DNA of 35,917 bases, taken from Kiloniellaceae bacterium. Lineage in GTDB: Bacteria; Pseudomonadota; Alphaproteobacteria; Kiloniellales; Kiloniellaceae. The DNA lies in NCBI GenBank assembly GCA_009377535.1, contig WHTV01000021.1, positions 1 through 35,917 on the forward strand, given 5' to 3'. Under the pieces are notes generated by a model. The model was given only the letters and a program-made list of their open reading frames with translations. It was not told the DNA's origin and did no database searches. Of the stretch, positions 10,901 to 17,087 are shown in pieces (position 1 is the first letter of the stretch; every line of letters starts with the position of its first letter). The translations under genes were made by a program, and so were the position numbers.

Positions 10901-11254
10901 CTGGAGGAAACCACTGCGGCCCAGGCCGAGTTCGAGGCCATGGGGCTGCGCATCTGGCTGCCGGAACTGCGCCGGAGGGTCGGCTATCTGCTGCAGCTGC
11001 GCATGCCGAACGATCCCGAGCCGGCGCTGGCCGCCTACCGCGGCGCCCTGGACCTGGCGAGCGAGCAGGGCGCGCGGACTCTGGCACTGCGGGCGGCTAC
11101 CAGCCTGGCAGGACTGCTGCGCAGCCAGGGACAGATCGACGACGCCCGCAACACGCTGGAGCCGCGTTTGCTGGGGCTGGAGCCCATGGCAGGTACGGCG
11201 GATTATGCGGCGGCCACCGCCCTGCTGGCCACGGCGCGCCGCCGCGAAGTGTAA
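7901..11254 (+). CDS. SAM domain - class III nucleotidyl cyclase - AAA/NTPase - TPR signalling protein
   Basis: This 1117-aa multidomain protein has a SAM-like helical domain at about 5-58. The cyclase homology domain starts near 84, with both metal aspartates (D91 in FCDIVGS, D135 in FVGDGILAYFG). The ATPase of the signal-transduction type has Walker A GEPGIGKS at 309-316 and Walker B VVVDDFQWLD near 437. The C-terminal half is helical repeats of TPR type. The family pairs cyclase and ATPase domains in one chain, but whether this one makes cAMP is unknown. I chose GTG 7901 because ACGGAGG precedes it by 8 nt; the frame opens earlier, at 7799, but those residues look non-coding. Only 12 nt separate it from the YcaO gene, so the two are probably co-transcribed. 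Confidence 0.85.
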   Translation: MTAVRRWLMAIGLGGLADLFEQHDIDLDIVCELSEEDLHKLGLTLGQRRRLLRAAQSLASAGAAPAVALTPGAGGERTPAERRHLTVMFCDIVGSTILSERLEAEDLLDVVRRYQDFCATIIGSNEGYIARFVGDGILAYFGYPMAHEDAPSHALQAALAITEGIDRLQLPQDTKLAVRIGIASGVVIVGDLIGAGAAVEQPAIGVAPNLAARVQGVAGPNDIVVADVTYRLTQDTFAFEDLGRREFHGISDPVRIWRLMGERSGASEAATYGRWSQTSFADRSDQLDLARSQWRQVKDGNGRALMIRGEPGIGKSRFVHQFLREVDEEAMVQFYQGSPYNQDSPLHPLIQRFRLIASIDRGDNTATIRHKLDKVVIGEGPEREARLDTFAHLLSPVSIDQPQSLTAAKQIRERTLQTIVDYFVLRSRERPIIVVVDDFQWLDPTFIELLDRIMHAIPDERIYVIGTTREGVHTPWDQLPHVTQLELGRLPVKDAQALIASLAQDTVLTKAMINEIVEKTDGIPLFVEELTKSVVELDFDRSTKERRPARNGRSAIPISLQDSLMERLDRVGQAKTVARVGAVLGRSFSRELISRVGDFDSAYLDSALTTLSEAGLFYREIDQRGKESFAFRHGLVQEAAYDSLLREERQRLHAATAQALQHLFPKLEEERPDLLANHLSAAANYDEAARLWLQAGRISLAQSAIVEAVHHLRRGIEALDRLPETSAVQALRLQLLIRLGPALIALHGPGSSEVEEIYLKGYALCRSLPESEDHFPVYWGWWRRSRDFNEMNQRADELLGRAETHKNQGLMLQAHHCQWASHFNRGDFQGCLGHIDSGLQLYDRGDYRLHATLYGNHDAKVCGHGERSLVYWLLGRPDEAMECERLAQSWMETLSHGGTWMHHKDIAIMHRLYRRDAAEVLRLAEEIIAFADEQGFTDHRAKALVFAGWAHARLGNPSKGLTEIREGLERQKAIGTQEDFPIYYDMFAEVLALNGRIDEALEETTAAQAEFEAMGLRIWLPELRRRVGYLLQLRMPNDPEPALAAYRGALDLASEQGARTLALRAATSLAGLLRSQGQIDDARNTLEPRLLGLEPMAGTADYAAATALLATARRREV

Positions 11255-11266
11255 GTCGGCTGTCCC

Positions 11267-12529
11267 ATGGATCCCGCCGCCAACAGAATCCCTGCAGTCG
11301 TGCCCGGTGCCAAGGCCTATCGCGGCGGCACGCACCGCAGCCGCACGCCGGAAGAGACCTTGCGGGCCTTTCTGCCCTTGGCCGAGCGCATGGGCATCAC
11401 CCGCCTTGCCAACGTCACCGGGCTCGACTGCATCGGCATTCCCGTCTATATGGCCTGCCGGCCGCTGTCGCGCTCCGTCGCGGTGTCCCAGGGCAAGGGT
11501 CTGACGCCGCTGGAGGCCAAGGTCTCCGCATTCATGGAAGCGGCGGAGACCTTTCACGGCGAGACCATTACCCAGCCGTTGAAAATGGCCTCTTTCGCCG
11601 AGCTCAGCCGCGATCACCGGGTCGTCGACATCGACGGGCTGCCGCGTTCTCGACTCGGCGAATTCGACCCGGGGCGGCAAATTCTCTGGATCGAGGGCGC
11701 GGCCTTGGCAGGCGGCGAGCCGCTCTGGGTGCCGCTGGAGCTGGTCTCCACCAACTACACCCTGCCGCAGCCGCAGGGCAGCTTTGCTTTCGCCGCCAAT
11801 ACCAATGGCCTCGCTTCCGGCAACACCTTCGAGGAGGCGGCCTTGCACGCGCTCTGCGAAGTGATCGAGCGCGACGCCCTGAGCCTCTGGCGCCTCGGCG
11901 GCGAGGCGGCGCGGGCGGCGACCAAGCTGGACCCGGCGACGGTCGATTCGGCCTTGTGCCGGGACCTTCTGGCGCACTACGCGGCGGCGGGCCTGGACGT
12001 CGGACTGTGGGACGTCACCTCCGATCTCGGCGTGCCGGTGTTCTGCTGCGCCGTGGCGGAGCGCAGCGACGTCGCAGTCGAAGCGGAACTGGGGGCGGGC
12101 TGCCATCCCGACCGCGAGGTCGCGCTGCTGCGCTCCCTTACCGAGGCGGCGCAGTCGCGCACCACCCGCATCGCCGGATCGCGCGACGACTACGTGCCGG
12201 AGTCCTACAATTCAGCCGCCAAGCTGGCGCGCAACCGCACGGCGCAGCTATGGCTCGCCGAACCGCCGCGGCGCAGCTTCGCGGCTGTGCCGAGCCTTGG
12301 CGGTGCCACCATCCCGGGCGACTTGCAGCGCGTACTGGCGCGGCTTGCCGCCGAGGGTATCGGCCAGGTGGTGGCCGTCGACCTGAGCAAGTCGGACGTC
12401 GGCCTGCCGGTGGTGCGGGTGGTGGCTGCCGGCCTCGAGGGCGCCTACCAAGGCGCCGGCAGCGACTATCGTCCCGGCCCGCGCGCCTGCGCCCGGGGCC
12501 TGGGGGAAGGGGAGTGGGGAGCGCGATGA
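11267..12529 (+). CDS. YcaO-domain protein (ATP-dependent peptide backbone modification)
   Basis: This 420-aa YcaO protein belongs to enzymes that use ATP to activate a backbone amide for azoline, amidine or thioamide formation. ATP/Mg-binding segments are visible: EAKVSAFMEAAE at about 83-94 and the signature EEAALHALCEVIERDA at 189-204, plus a late VDLSKSDVGLPVVRVV segment typical of the fold. The C-terminus lacks the proline-rich PxPxP end of azoline-forming cyclodehydratases, and no E1-like or ocin-ThiF partner is nearby. Its stop overlaps the TfuA start (ATGA), indicating tight co-translation. With TfuA, thioamidation is the best-supported activity; the substrate is not shown. Confidence 0.9.
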   Translation: MDPAANRIPAVVPGAKAYRGGTHRSRTPEETLRAFLPLAERMGITRLANVTGLDCIGIPVYMACRPLSRSVAVSQGKGLTPLEAKVSAFMEAAETFHGETITQPLKMASFAELSRDHRVVDIDGLPRSRLGEFDPGRQILWIEGAALAGGEPLWVPLELVSTNYTLPQPQGSFAFAANTNGLASGNTFEEAALHALCEVIERDALSLWRLGGEAARAATKLDPATVDSALCRDLLAHYAAAGLDVGLWDVTSDLGVPVFCCAVAERSDVAVEAELGAGCHPDREVALLRSLTEAAQSRTTRIAGSRDDYVPESYNSAAKLARNRTAQLWLAEPPRRSFAAVPSLGGATIPGDLQRVLARLAAEGIGQVVAVDLSKSDVGLPVVRVVAAGLEGAYQGAGSDYRPGPRACARGLGEGEWGAR

Positions 12530-13896
12530 GCATTGCCGTGTTCCTCGGCCCGAGCCTGCCGCGTGCGGAAGCGGCGGCGATCCTCGAAGCCGACTACCGT
12601 CCGCCCGTCCGCCAGGGCGACGTCTATCGTCTGGTGCAGCAGCGCCGCCCGCAGGCGATCGCGGTGGTCGACGGCTACTTCCAGGAGGTCCCCTCGGTCT
12701 GGCACAAGGAGATCCTCTGGGCGCTGGACCAGGGGATCCCGGTTTACGGCGCGGCCAGCATGGGCGCGTTGCGCGCTGCCGAGCTGGCGCGCTACGGCAT
12801 GGTCGGCATCGGCAAGATATACGACGCTTACAGGGCCGGCAGTTACGCACCCTATGGCGACGAGCCCTTCGAGGACGACGACGAGGTCGCTGTAATCCAC
12901 GGGCCGGCCGAGCTGTCCTATCCGCCGCTTTCGGTCGCCATGGTGGATCTGCGCGAAACCCTGGCGCAGGCGGCGGAGGCGGGGGTCATCGACGCAGCGT
13001 TGCGCGATGCGCTGGTTGCGGCCTTCAAGCGACGCTTCTACCGGGCGCGCAGCTTCGAGGCGCTGTCGGAGGTCCTCGTCGAGCTCGGCGTGCCATCGCA
13101 AGCCGCGCAAGCCCTGCAAGCCTGGCTCGCCCAAGGCCGGACCTCGCAGAAGAAAGCGGATGCTGCCGCCCTGCTGGAGACGCTGGCGGCGGGCGGCACG
13201 GCGCTGCCGACAGATTCGGACGGTTTCATCTTCGAGCGTACGACGCTCTGGGCCCAGTTCATCGAGCAGACGGAGGCCGGCCCGCCGGCGAGGAGCGCTG
13301 CCGAGCGCAGCGTGCTGGAGGAACTGCGCCTCGATCCCGACCTCTATGCCAGCCTTCGCGACATCGCGGTACTGCGCCTGCGGCTCGACGTCGTCGAGCC
13401 GCCGCCGCCTGCCGACGCAGGCGCACGGCGCGCCGCGCTCGACCGCCTGCGTCATCGCCACGGTCTGTGGTCCCGCGAGGCACTGGAGGCCTGGGCCGAG
13501 GCCTGCGACCTCGACCGCGCCGGGCTCGACCGTTTGCTGGATTTCGAGGCGGCGCTGGAGACTTGCGCCGTGGGGGCCGGGCCGGCGCTCGATTCCGCGC
13601 TGCTCGATGTGCTGCGCCGGGAAGGTCGCTACGGGCCCTTGGCGGCGCGGGCGCGCGACAAGGCTCAGCGCCTCGCCGGGGTGGAAATGGTGGCCACTGC
13701 CCCTTCTGCGCCCTCGCCCGCGATGCTGCTGGACTGGTATTTTGAAGGCTGCCTGGATCGCGGCGTGCCGACCGACCTGCCGGCTTATGCGGCGGGACTG
13801 GGTTTCGAGGGGGTGGAGGCACTACTCGCGGCCTTGGCGCGGGAGCAGCGCTACCGCGCCGTCTGCGACGACCCTTCCACGCCGAAAGGCGCATAG
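12526..13896 (+). CDS. TfuA-like protein, partner of YcaO
   Basis: This 456-aa protein starts with a TfuA core of about 200 residues: FLGPSLPRAEA, then a VWHKEILWALDQGIPVYG segment, the signature GAASMGALRAAEL at about 75-87 with GMVGIGKIYDAYRAG after it, and DDEVAVIHGP. TfuA proteins accompany YcaO in trifolitoxin-type clusters and in thioamidation systems, where they are thought to help deliver sulfur. Here the core is followed by about 250 mostly helical residues that I do not recognise, a possible substrate- or partner-binding extension. The ATG at 12526 lies inside the YcaO stop. Confidence 0.88.
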   Translation: MSIAVFLGPSLPRAEAAAILEADYRPPVRQGDVYRLVQQRRPQAIAVVDGYFQEVPSVWHKEILWALDQGIPVYGAASMGALRAAELARYGMVGIGKIYDAYRAGSYAPYGDEPFEDDDEVAVIHGPAELSYPPLSVAMVDLRETLAQAAEAGVIDAALRDALVAAFKRRFYRARSFEALSEVLVELGVPSQAAQALQAWLAQGRTSQKKADAAALLETLAAGGTALPTDSDGFIFERTTLWAQFIEQTEAGPPARSAAERSVLEELRLDPDLYASLRDIAVLRLRLDVVEPPPPADAGARRAALDRLRHRHGLWSREALEAWAEACDLDRAGLDRLLDFEAALETCAVGAGPALDSALLDVLRREGRYGPLAARARDKAQRLAGVEMVATAPSAPSPAMLLDWYFEGCLDRGVPTDLPAYAAGLGFEGVEALLAALAREQRYRAVCDDPSTPKGA

Positions 13897-13970
13897 GCCG
13901 TCGCTTTGCCGCGTGATCGTCGTTTTTGAATCTGGCGTCGAGTGCTGGACTGGGGACCTGGGGAACGAGC

Positions 13971-15401
13971 ATGACGCTGCTGTGGGATAGGCTGGACGAC
14001 GTCGACGGCGTCATCGGCGGCACGCGCTTCCGGCTGTATCCGCAGATGCCGGAACTGGAGGGTTTCGCCCGGCCGGAGACGGTGCGCGTCTCGCCGCCGC
14101 CCGGGACGATCGGTCCAGGCCCCTTCGACGGTGCCATGCGCGTGGTCGACGCCGTCGACAAACCGGCGCCCTATGACTTCCCCTACATGCCGCCTTACCG
14201 CGGCCCGACATTTCCACCTGCGACCCCCGGTCCGGATGGGCACTTCGATCGGATCCCGGAGAACAGCCGCCAGTTCCTTGCCGCCCACATGTACGGCTCC
14301 GTGCGCTTCACGCTGGATGTCTGGGAGGCCTATCTCGGTCGCCCCGTGGCCTGGTATCAGCCGCACGACGGCTTTGTCGTCGAACTGGTGCCGGAGGTCG
14401 GCTGGGACAACGCCCATGCCGGCATCGGCTTCATCGAGGCCGGGGGACGGCTCAACAAAGCCGGCGCCTATCAACGCTTCGCCCTGAACTTCGATGTCCT
14501 GGCGCACGAGGTGGGACATACCCTGCTGTTCTCGGAACTGGGCATCCCGACCATCGACGGCCTGACGCCGCAGTTCCTTGCGTTCCACGAATCGATGTCG
14601 GATCTCGTCGCGCTGATTGCGATGTTGCATTTCGAATCGACTCTCGATGAGTTGATCGACGCTACGGGCGGCAATCTCTACGTGCAGAATTTCCTCAACC
14701 GCATCGGCGAGCTGTCACACAACGAGCAGATCCGCATCGCCAGCAACGACGCGAAGATGCAGGACCTCGCGTCCCTTCGCCTGACACCGGAAGGCGAGTG
14801 GATCGATCCGACCGGCCAGGGTCGCAAAGGCCATGACCTCGGCCAGCCCCTGACCGGTGCGATCTTCGATATCCTGGTGGAGATTTATCAGGACGGGCTG
14901 GCGCATCGCGGCTTGATCCCTCACGACCTCGATCCGCGCGGCTGGGACCGCGACAGTGTCGCGGCGAGCCTCGGCCGATTCCAAAGCGTCTACGAAGGAG
15001 AGATGTCTCAGCATCGCGGTGCCTTCATCGACGCGCTGATCGAGGCGCGTGACGTTGTCGGCTTCGCGCTGGCCTTGACCTGGCAGCGCTTGAGTCCGGG
15101 GCACCTGAGCTTTGCGCGCGTCGCCGAGACCTTCCTGGACGTGATGGCGGAGATCGGCCAGGCCCACAACCTGCCGGCCTTCGCAGAAAACTTTCTCGAA
15201 CGCGGCATCGATGTCCGCGAAACGCAGCAGGTCGCGATGCCGCCGTCGCGCTCTGCACCTTACCTCGTGCGCTGGCGATGGATGCGGCGTCGCGCCACCG
15301 AAGTGCGACCCGATTCAACGATGCGAGCGACGCTTGACGTGCCCGAGGCCTACGCGCGTGTGTACGGGATGTTCAGCCATAGTTTTCGACTGGAGATGTG
15401 A
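13971..15401 (+). CDS. Thermolysin-like HExxH zinc metallopeptidase
   Basis: This 476-aa protein carries H179-E-V-G-H183 as the zinc site and HESMSD (E207, D211) 24 residues later, the arrangement of gluzincins such as thermolysin, where a Glu in an E..SD motif is the third ligand. A later GHDLGQPLTGAIFDILVEIY segment resembles the active-site histidine helix of M4-like enzymes. No signal peptide is obvious, so it is probably cytoplasmic or exported by another route. I chose ATG 13971 with GGGGAA upstream, over a TTG at 13926. It follows TfuA by 74 nt and precedes the repeat-tailed protein, so processing of that protein is an attractive but untested role. Confidence 0.75.
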   Translation: MTLLWDRLDDVDGVIGGTRFRLYPQMPELEGFARPETVRVSPPPGTIGPGPFDGAMRVVDAVDKPAPYDFPYMPPYRGPTFPPATPGPDGHFDRIPENSRQFLAAHMYGSVRFTLDVWEAYLGRPVAWYQPHDGFVVELVPEVGWDNAHAGIGFIEAGGRLNKAGAYQRFALNFDVLAHEVGHTLLFSELGIPTIDGLTPQFLAFHESMSDLVALIAMLHFESTLDELIDATGGNLYVQNFLNRIGELSHNEQIRIASNDAKMQDLASLRLTPEGEWIDPTGQGRKGHDLGQPLTGAIFDILVEIYQDGLAHRGLIPHDLDPRGWDRDSVAASLGRFQSVYEGEMSQHRGAFIDALIEARDVVGFALALTWQRLSPGHLSFARVAETFLDVMAEIGQAHNLPAFAENFLERGIDVRETQQVAMPPSRSAPYLVRWRWMRRRATEVRPDSTMRATLDVPEAYARVYGMFSHSFRLEM

Positions 15402-15412
15402 GTTACGTCATT

Positions 15413-15440
15413 TTGTTACTTCATATCGCGGTGATATGAT
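15413..15440 (+). promoter_or_regulatory. Putative promoter with an overlapping inverted repeat
   Basis: TTGTTA (15413-15418), a 16-nt spacer and TATGAT (15435-15440) resemble a sigma-70 promoter. The perfect inverted repeat CATATC-N5-GATATG (15422-15427, 15433-15438) covers the spacer and -10, as an operator would. It sits in the 122-nt gap before the repeat-tailed gene, which could therefore be expressed separately from the enzymes. Confidence 0.5.
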
Positions 15441-15523
15441 CCGTCGCGCCGGGAAGAGTGGAACCGTCTGGCTCGGGGCATGGTGATACCGCGACTCTTA
15501 AGCCTCGAACAGAGGAGGGGAAG

Positions 15524-16129
15524 ATGGCAAACAATGAGACAGGGACCAAGGGGGAAGTGTCGATTTTCGACGAAACTCTCCTGGCAGCATCGCAAGTGAG
15601 GCTCTTCGGAAGGATCTTCCAGGGACTCCAGCTTGACGCAGCGGGATTGACGGCGCTGACCGGTGCGAGCAATCCGCAGAACAGAAATCCGCTGACAGAC
15701 AAGCTGGACCCCGAACTGGATCCGAAGCTGGCGCGCATCTACGGCTTCTCCTACGAGGGAAGTTACTACAAGCTGGATGCGCCCTATGTCTTTCTCGTGC
15801 ACGGTGACGGCATCGAGATCACCGAGCCGTCGAGCATCGCGGACGTCGGCGTCGAGATGAAGGACGAGACCTTCCTCAAGGGCGTGCGGATGTGGTCCTA
15901 CGACAAGGTCGACTTCTCCGTGCGCATCGAGATTACCAGCGGCTGGCTCGAGACGATCCTGCTCGACGCGGCGATCGGCAACGCCAGCAACATGACCGGC
16001 GGCCAGTTCGCGACCCGCGCCGACATGGCGGCGCGGGCGGACATGAGCTCGCGGGCCGACCTCTCGGCCCGGGCCGATCTCTCGGCGCGGGCGGATCTTG
16101 CGATGCGCAGCCGCTTCAAGAGTCGCTAG
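15524..16129 (+). CDS. Unrecognised 201-aa protein with tandem RAD hexapeptide tail; candidate substrate of YcaO-TfuA
   Basis: I do not recognise the family. Residues 1-160 look folded: an amphipathic helix region at 11-45, a Pro/Asp-rich link at 50-70 and a beta-rich part at 70-142. The C-terminus is five hexapeptide repeats (R165-M194: RADMAA, RADMSS, RADLSA, RADLSA, RADLAM) and a basic end, RSRFKSR. There is no cysteine, signal peptide or membrane segment. A strong GGAGGGG site precedes ATG 15524. Position after YcaO, TfuA and a peptidase, a folded leader-like part and a repetitive tail suggest a multi-core precursor or a protein modified in its tail. A structural or self-assembling protein is the main alternative. 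Function is inference. Confidence 0.8.
   Translation: MANNETGTKGEVSIFDETLLAASQVRLFGRIFQGLQLDAAGLTALTGASNPQNRNPLTDKLDPELDPKLARIYGFSYEGSYYKLDAPYVFLVHGDGIEITEPSSIADVGVEMKDETFLKGVRMWSYDKVDFSVRIEITSGWLETILLDAAIGNASNMTGGQFATRADMAARADMSSRADLSARADLSARADLAMRSRFKSR
16016..16105 (+). repeat. Five tandem 18-bp coding repeats (RAD hexapeptides)
   Basis: Five in-frame 18-bp units encode R-A-D-[LM]-[SA]-[ASM]. Codons differ between units (CGC/CGG for Arg, GAC/GAT for Asp, CTC/CTT/ATG at position 4), so the amino-acid pattern has been kept while the DNA diverged. That argues for selection on the peptide rather than recent slippage. Confidence 0.9.
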
Positions 16130-16153
16130 GACAACCGCCCGGCATTCGCGGTA

Positions 16154-16190
16154 GGCGCGGCCGCCGTCCCGGTGGCCGCGCCATTCTTGT
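16154..16190 (+). terminator. Rho-independent terminator after the repeat-tailed gene
   Basis: GGCGCGGCC (16154-16162) pairs with GGCCGCGCC (16174-16182); the stem extends inward through CCG/CGG and one G-T pair to a TCC loop, about 13 bp in all. ATTCTTGT follows. It ends the + strand block 25 nt after the stop and lies between convergent genes. Confidence 0.75.
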
Positions 16191-16199
16191 GCGGCCTGC

Positions 16200-17087
16200 C
16201 TACCAGGCGAGACGCTGCAGCAGGTAGTCGGGCCGGGCAAGGTGGTGGCGCTCCAGGGCGGCGAGACGGCTTGCGAAGGCCTCCCCGTCAGCGCAGGTGC
16301 CCAGCTCCTCGTGGTGGATGCCCTCGATGACCAGTGCGGCGGCGAGCCCGACACCGGCGGCGCCGGCGACGTCGTGCGCCAGGGAGTCGCCGATCGCCAG
16401 CACGCGCCCCGGCGGCAGAGGCGCCAGGCTCTGCAGCACGTGGCGATAGATCAGCGGGTGCGGCTTGCCGATGTAGACCACCTTGCCGCCGGCCGCCTCG
16501 TAGTCGCCGGCCAGGGCGCCCGGCGCGTGGATCAAGCCCGTCGAGCTGACGCCCTTCACGTCCGGATTGGCGCAGACCAGCGTCAGGCCGCGCCGCCGGG
16601 CCGCCTCGAGGGTCTTGGTGAAGGCTTCGCGCGGCGGCGGGTCCTGGCCGAAACTCGCCACCAGCAGGAAGTCGGCCTCCGCCACCCGCGCGACCTCGGC
16701 GATGGCAAGGCCGTCGAGGATGGCGCGCTCGGCCGCGCCGCCGAGGGGCAGGCAGCGCAGCGACGCCGCGCCGGCGGCCGCCGGCCGCAGCTCCGCCGGC
16801 GCCGCCTCCAGGTAGGCGCGGGCTACCTCGCCGGAGGTCACGAAGTCCGCGTAGAGCGCCGGCGGAATGCCCAGCTGGGCCAGGCGCTCCCGGTTGGGCG
16901 CCCGCAAGGTGCCCGAATTGGAGAGGATGACCACGCGCTTTCCCGCTTCTTTCAAGGCCTCCAGGCAGTCCACCACGCCGGGGTAGAGGGCGGTACCGTC
17001 GTGCAGCACGCCGAACTGGTCGAGCAGGAAGGCGTCGAAGCGCGGGGCGAGGGCGTGAAGCCCCTCGACTAGCGGCGCCGTCTTCAT
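16200..17087 (-). CDS. HAD-superfamily subfamily IIA hydrolase (NagD-like, TIGR01459 type)
   Basis: This 295-aa predicted phosphatase has HAD motif I as LLDQFGVLHDG (the D-x-[FW]-G-V-L-H-D-G form of this subfamily), motif II VVILSNSG, motif III lysine in YIGKPHPLIY and motif IV VLAIGDSLAHDVAGA. The substrate is unknown; relatives dephosphorylate small sugar phosphates or nucleotides. Its ATG at 17087 overlaps the acetate kinase stop (ATGA), so the two genes form a coupled pair. Confidence 0.88.
   Translation of the reverse strand: MKTAPLVEGLHALAPRFDAFLLDQFGVLHDGTALYPGVVDCLEALKEAGKRVVILSNSGTLRAPNRERLAQLGIPPALYADFVTSGEVARAYLEAAPAELRPAAAGAASLRCLPLGGAAERAILDGLAIAEVARVAEADFLLVASFGQDPPPREAFTKTLEAARRRGLTLVCANPDVKGVSSTGLIHAPGALAGDYEAAGGKVVYIGKPHPLIYRHVLQSLAPLPPGRVLAIGDSLAHDVAGAAGVGLAAALVIEGIHHEELGTCADGEAFASRLAALERHHLARPDYLLQRLAW

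Noticed and set aside
10354..12525. Upstream extension of the TfuA reading frame
   Set aside because: The residues before 12526 are Arg/Pro/Gly-rich antisense-like sequence lying in another frame of the cyclase and YcaO genes; TfuA homology starts at the ATG at 12526.
16016..16105. CRISPR-like or pentapeptide-repeat reading of the 18-bp repeats
   Set aside because: The units are directly tandem without spacers and in frame within a gene; the period is six residues, not the five of pentapeptide repeats.
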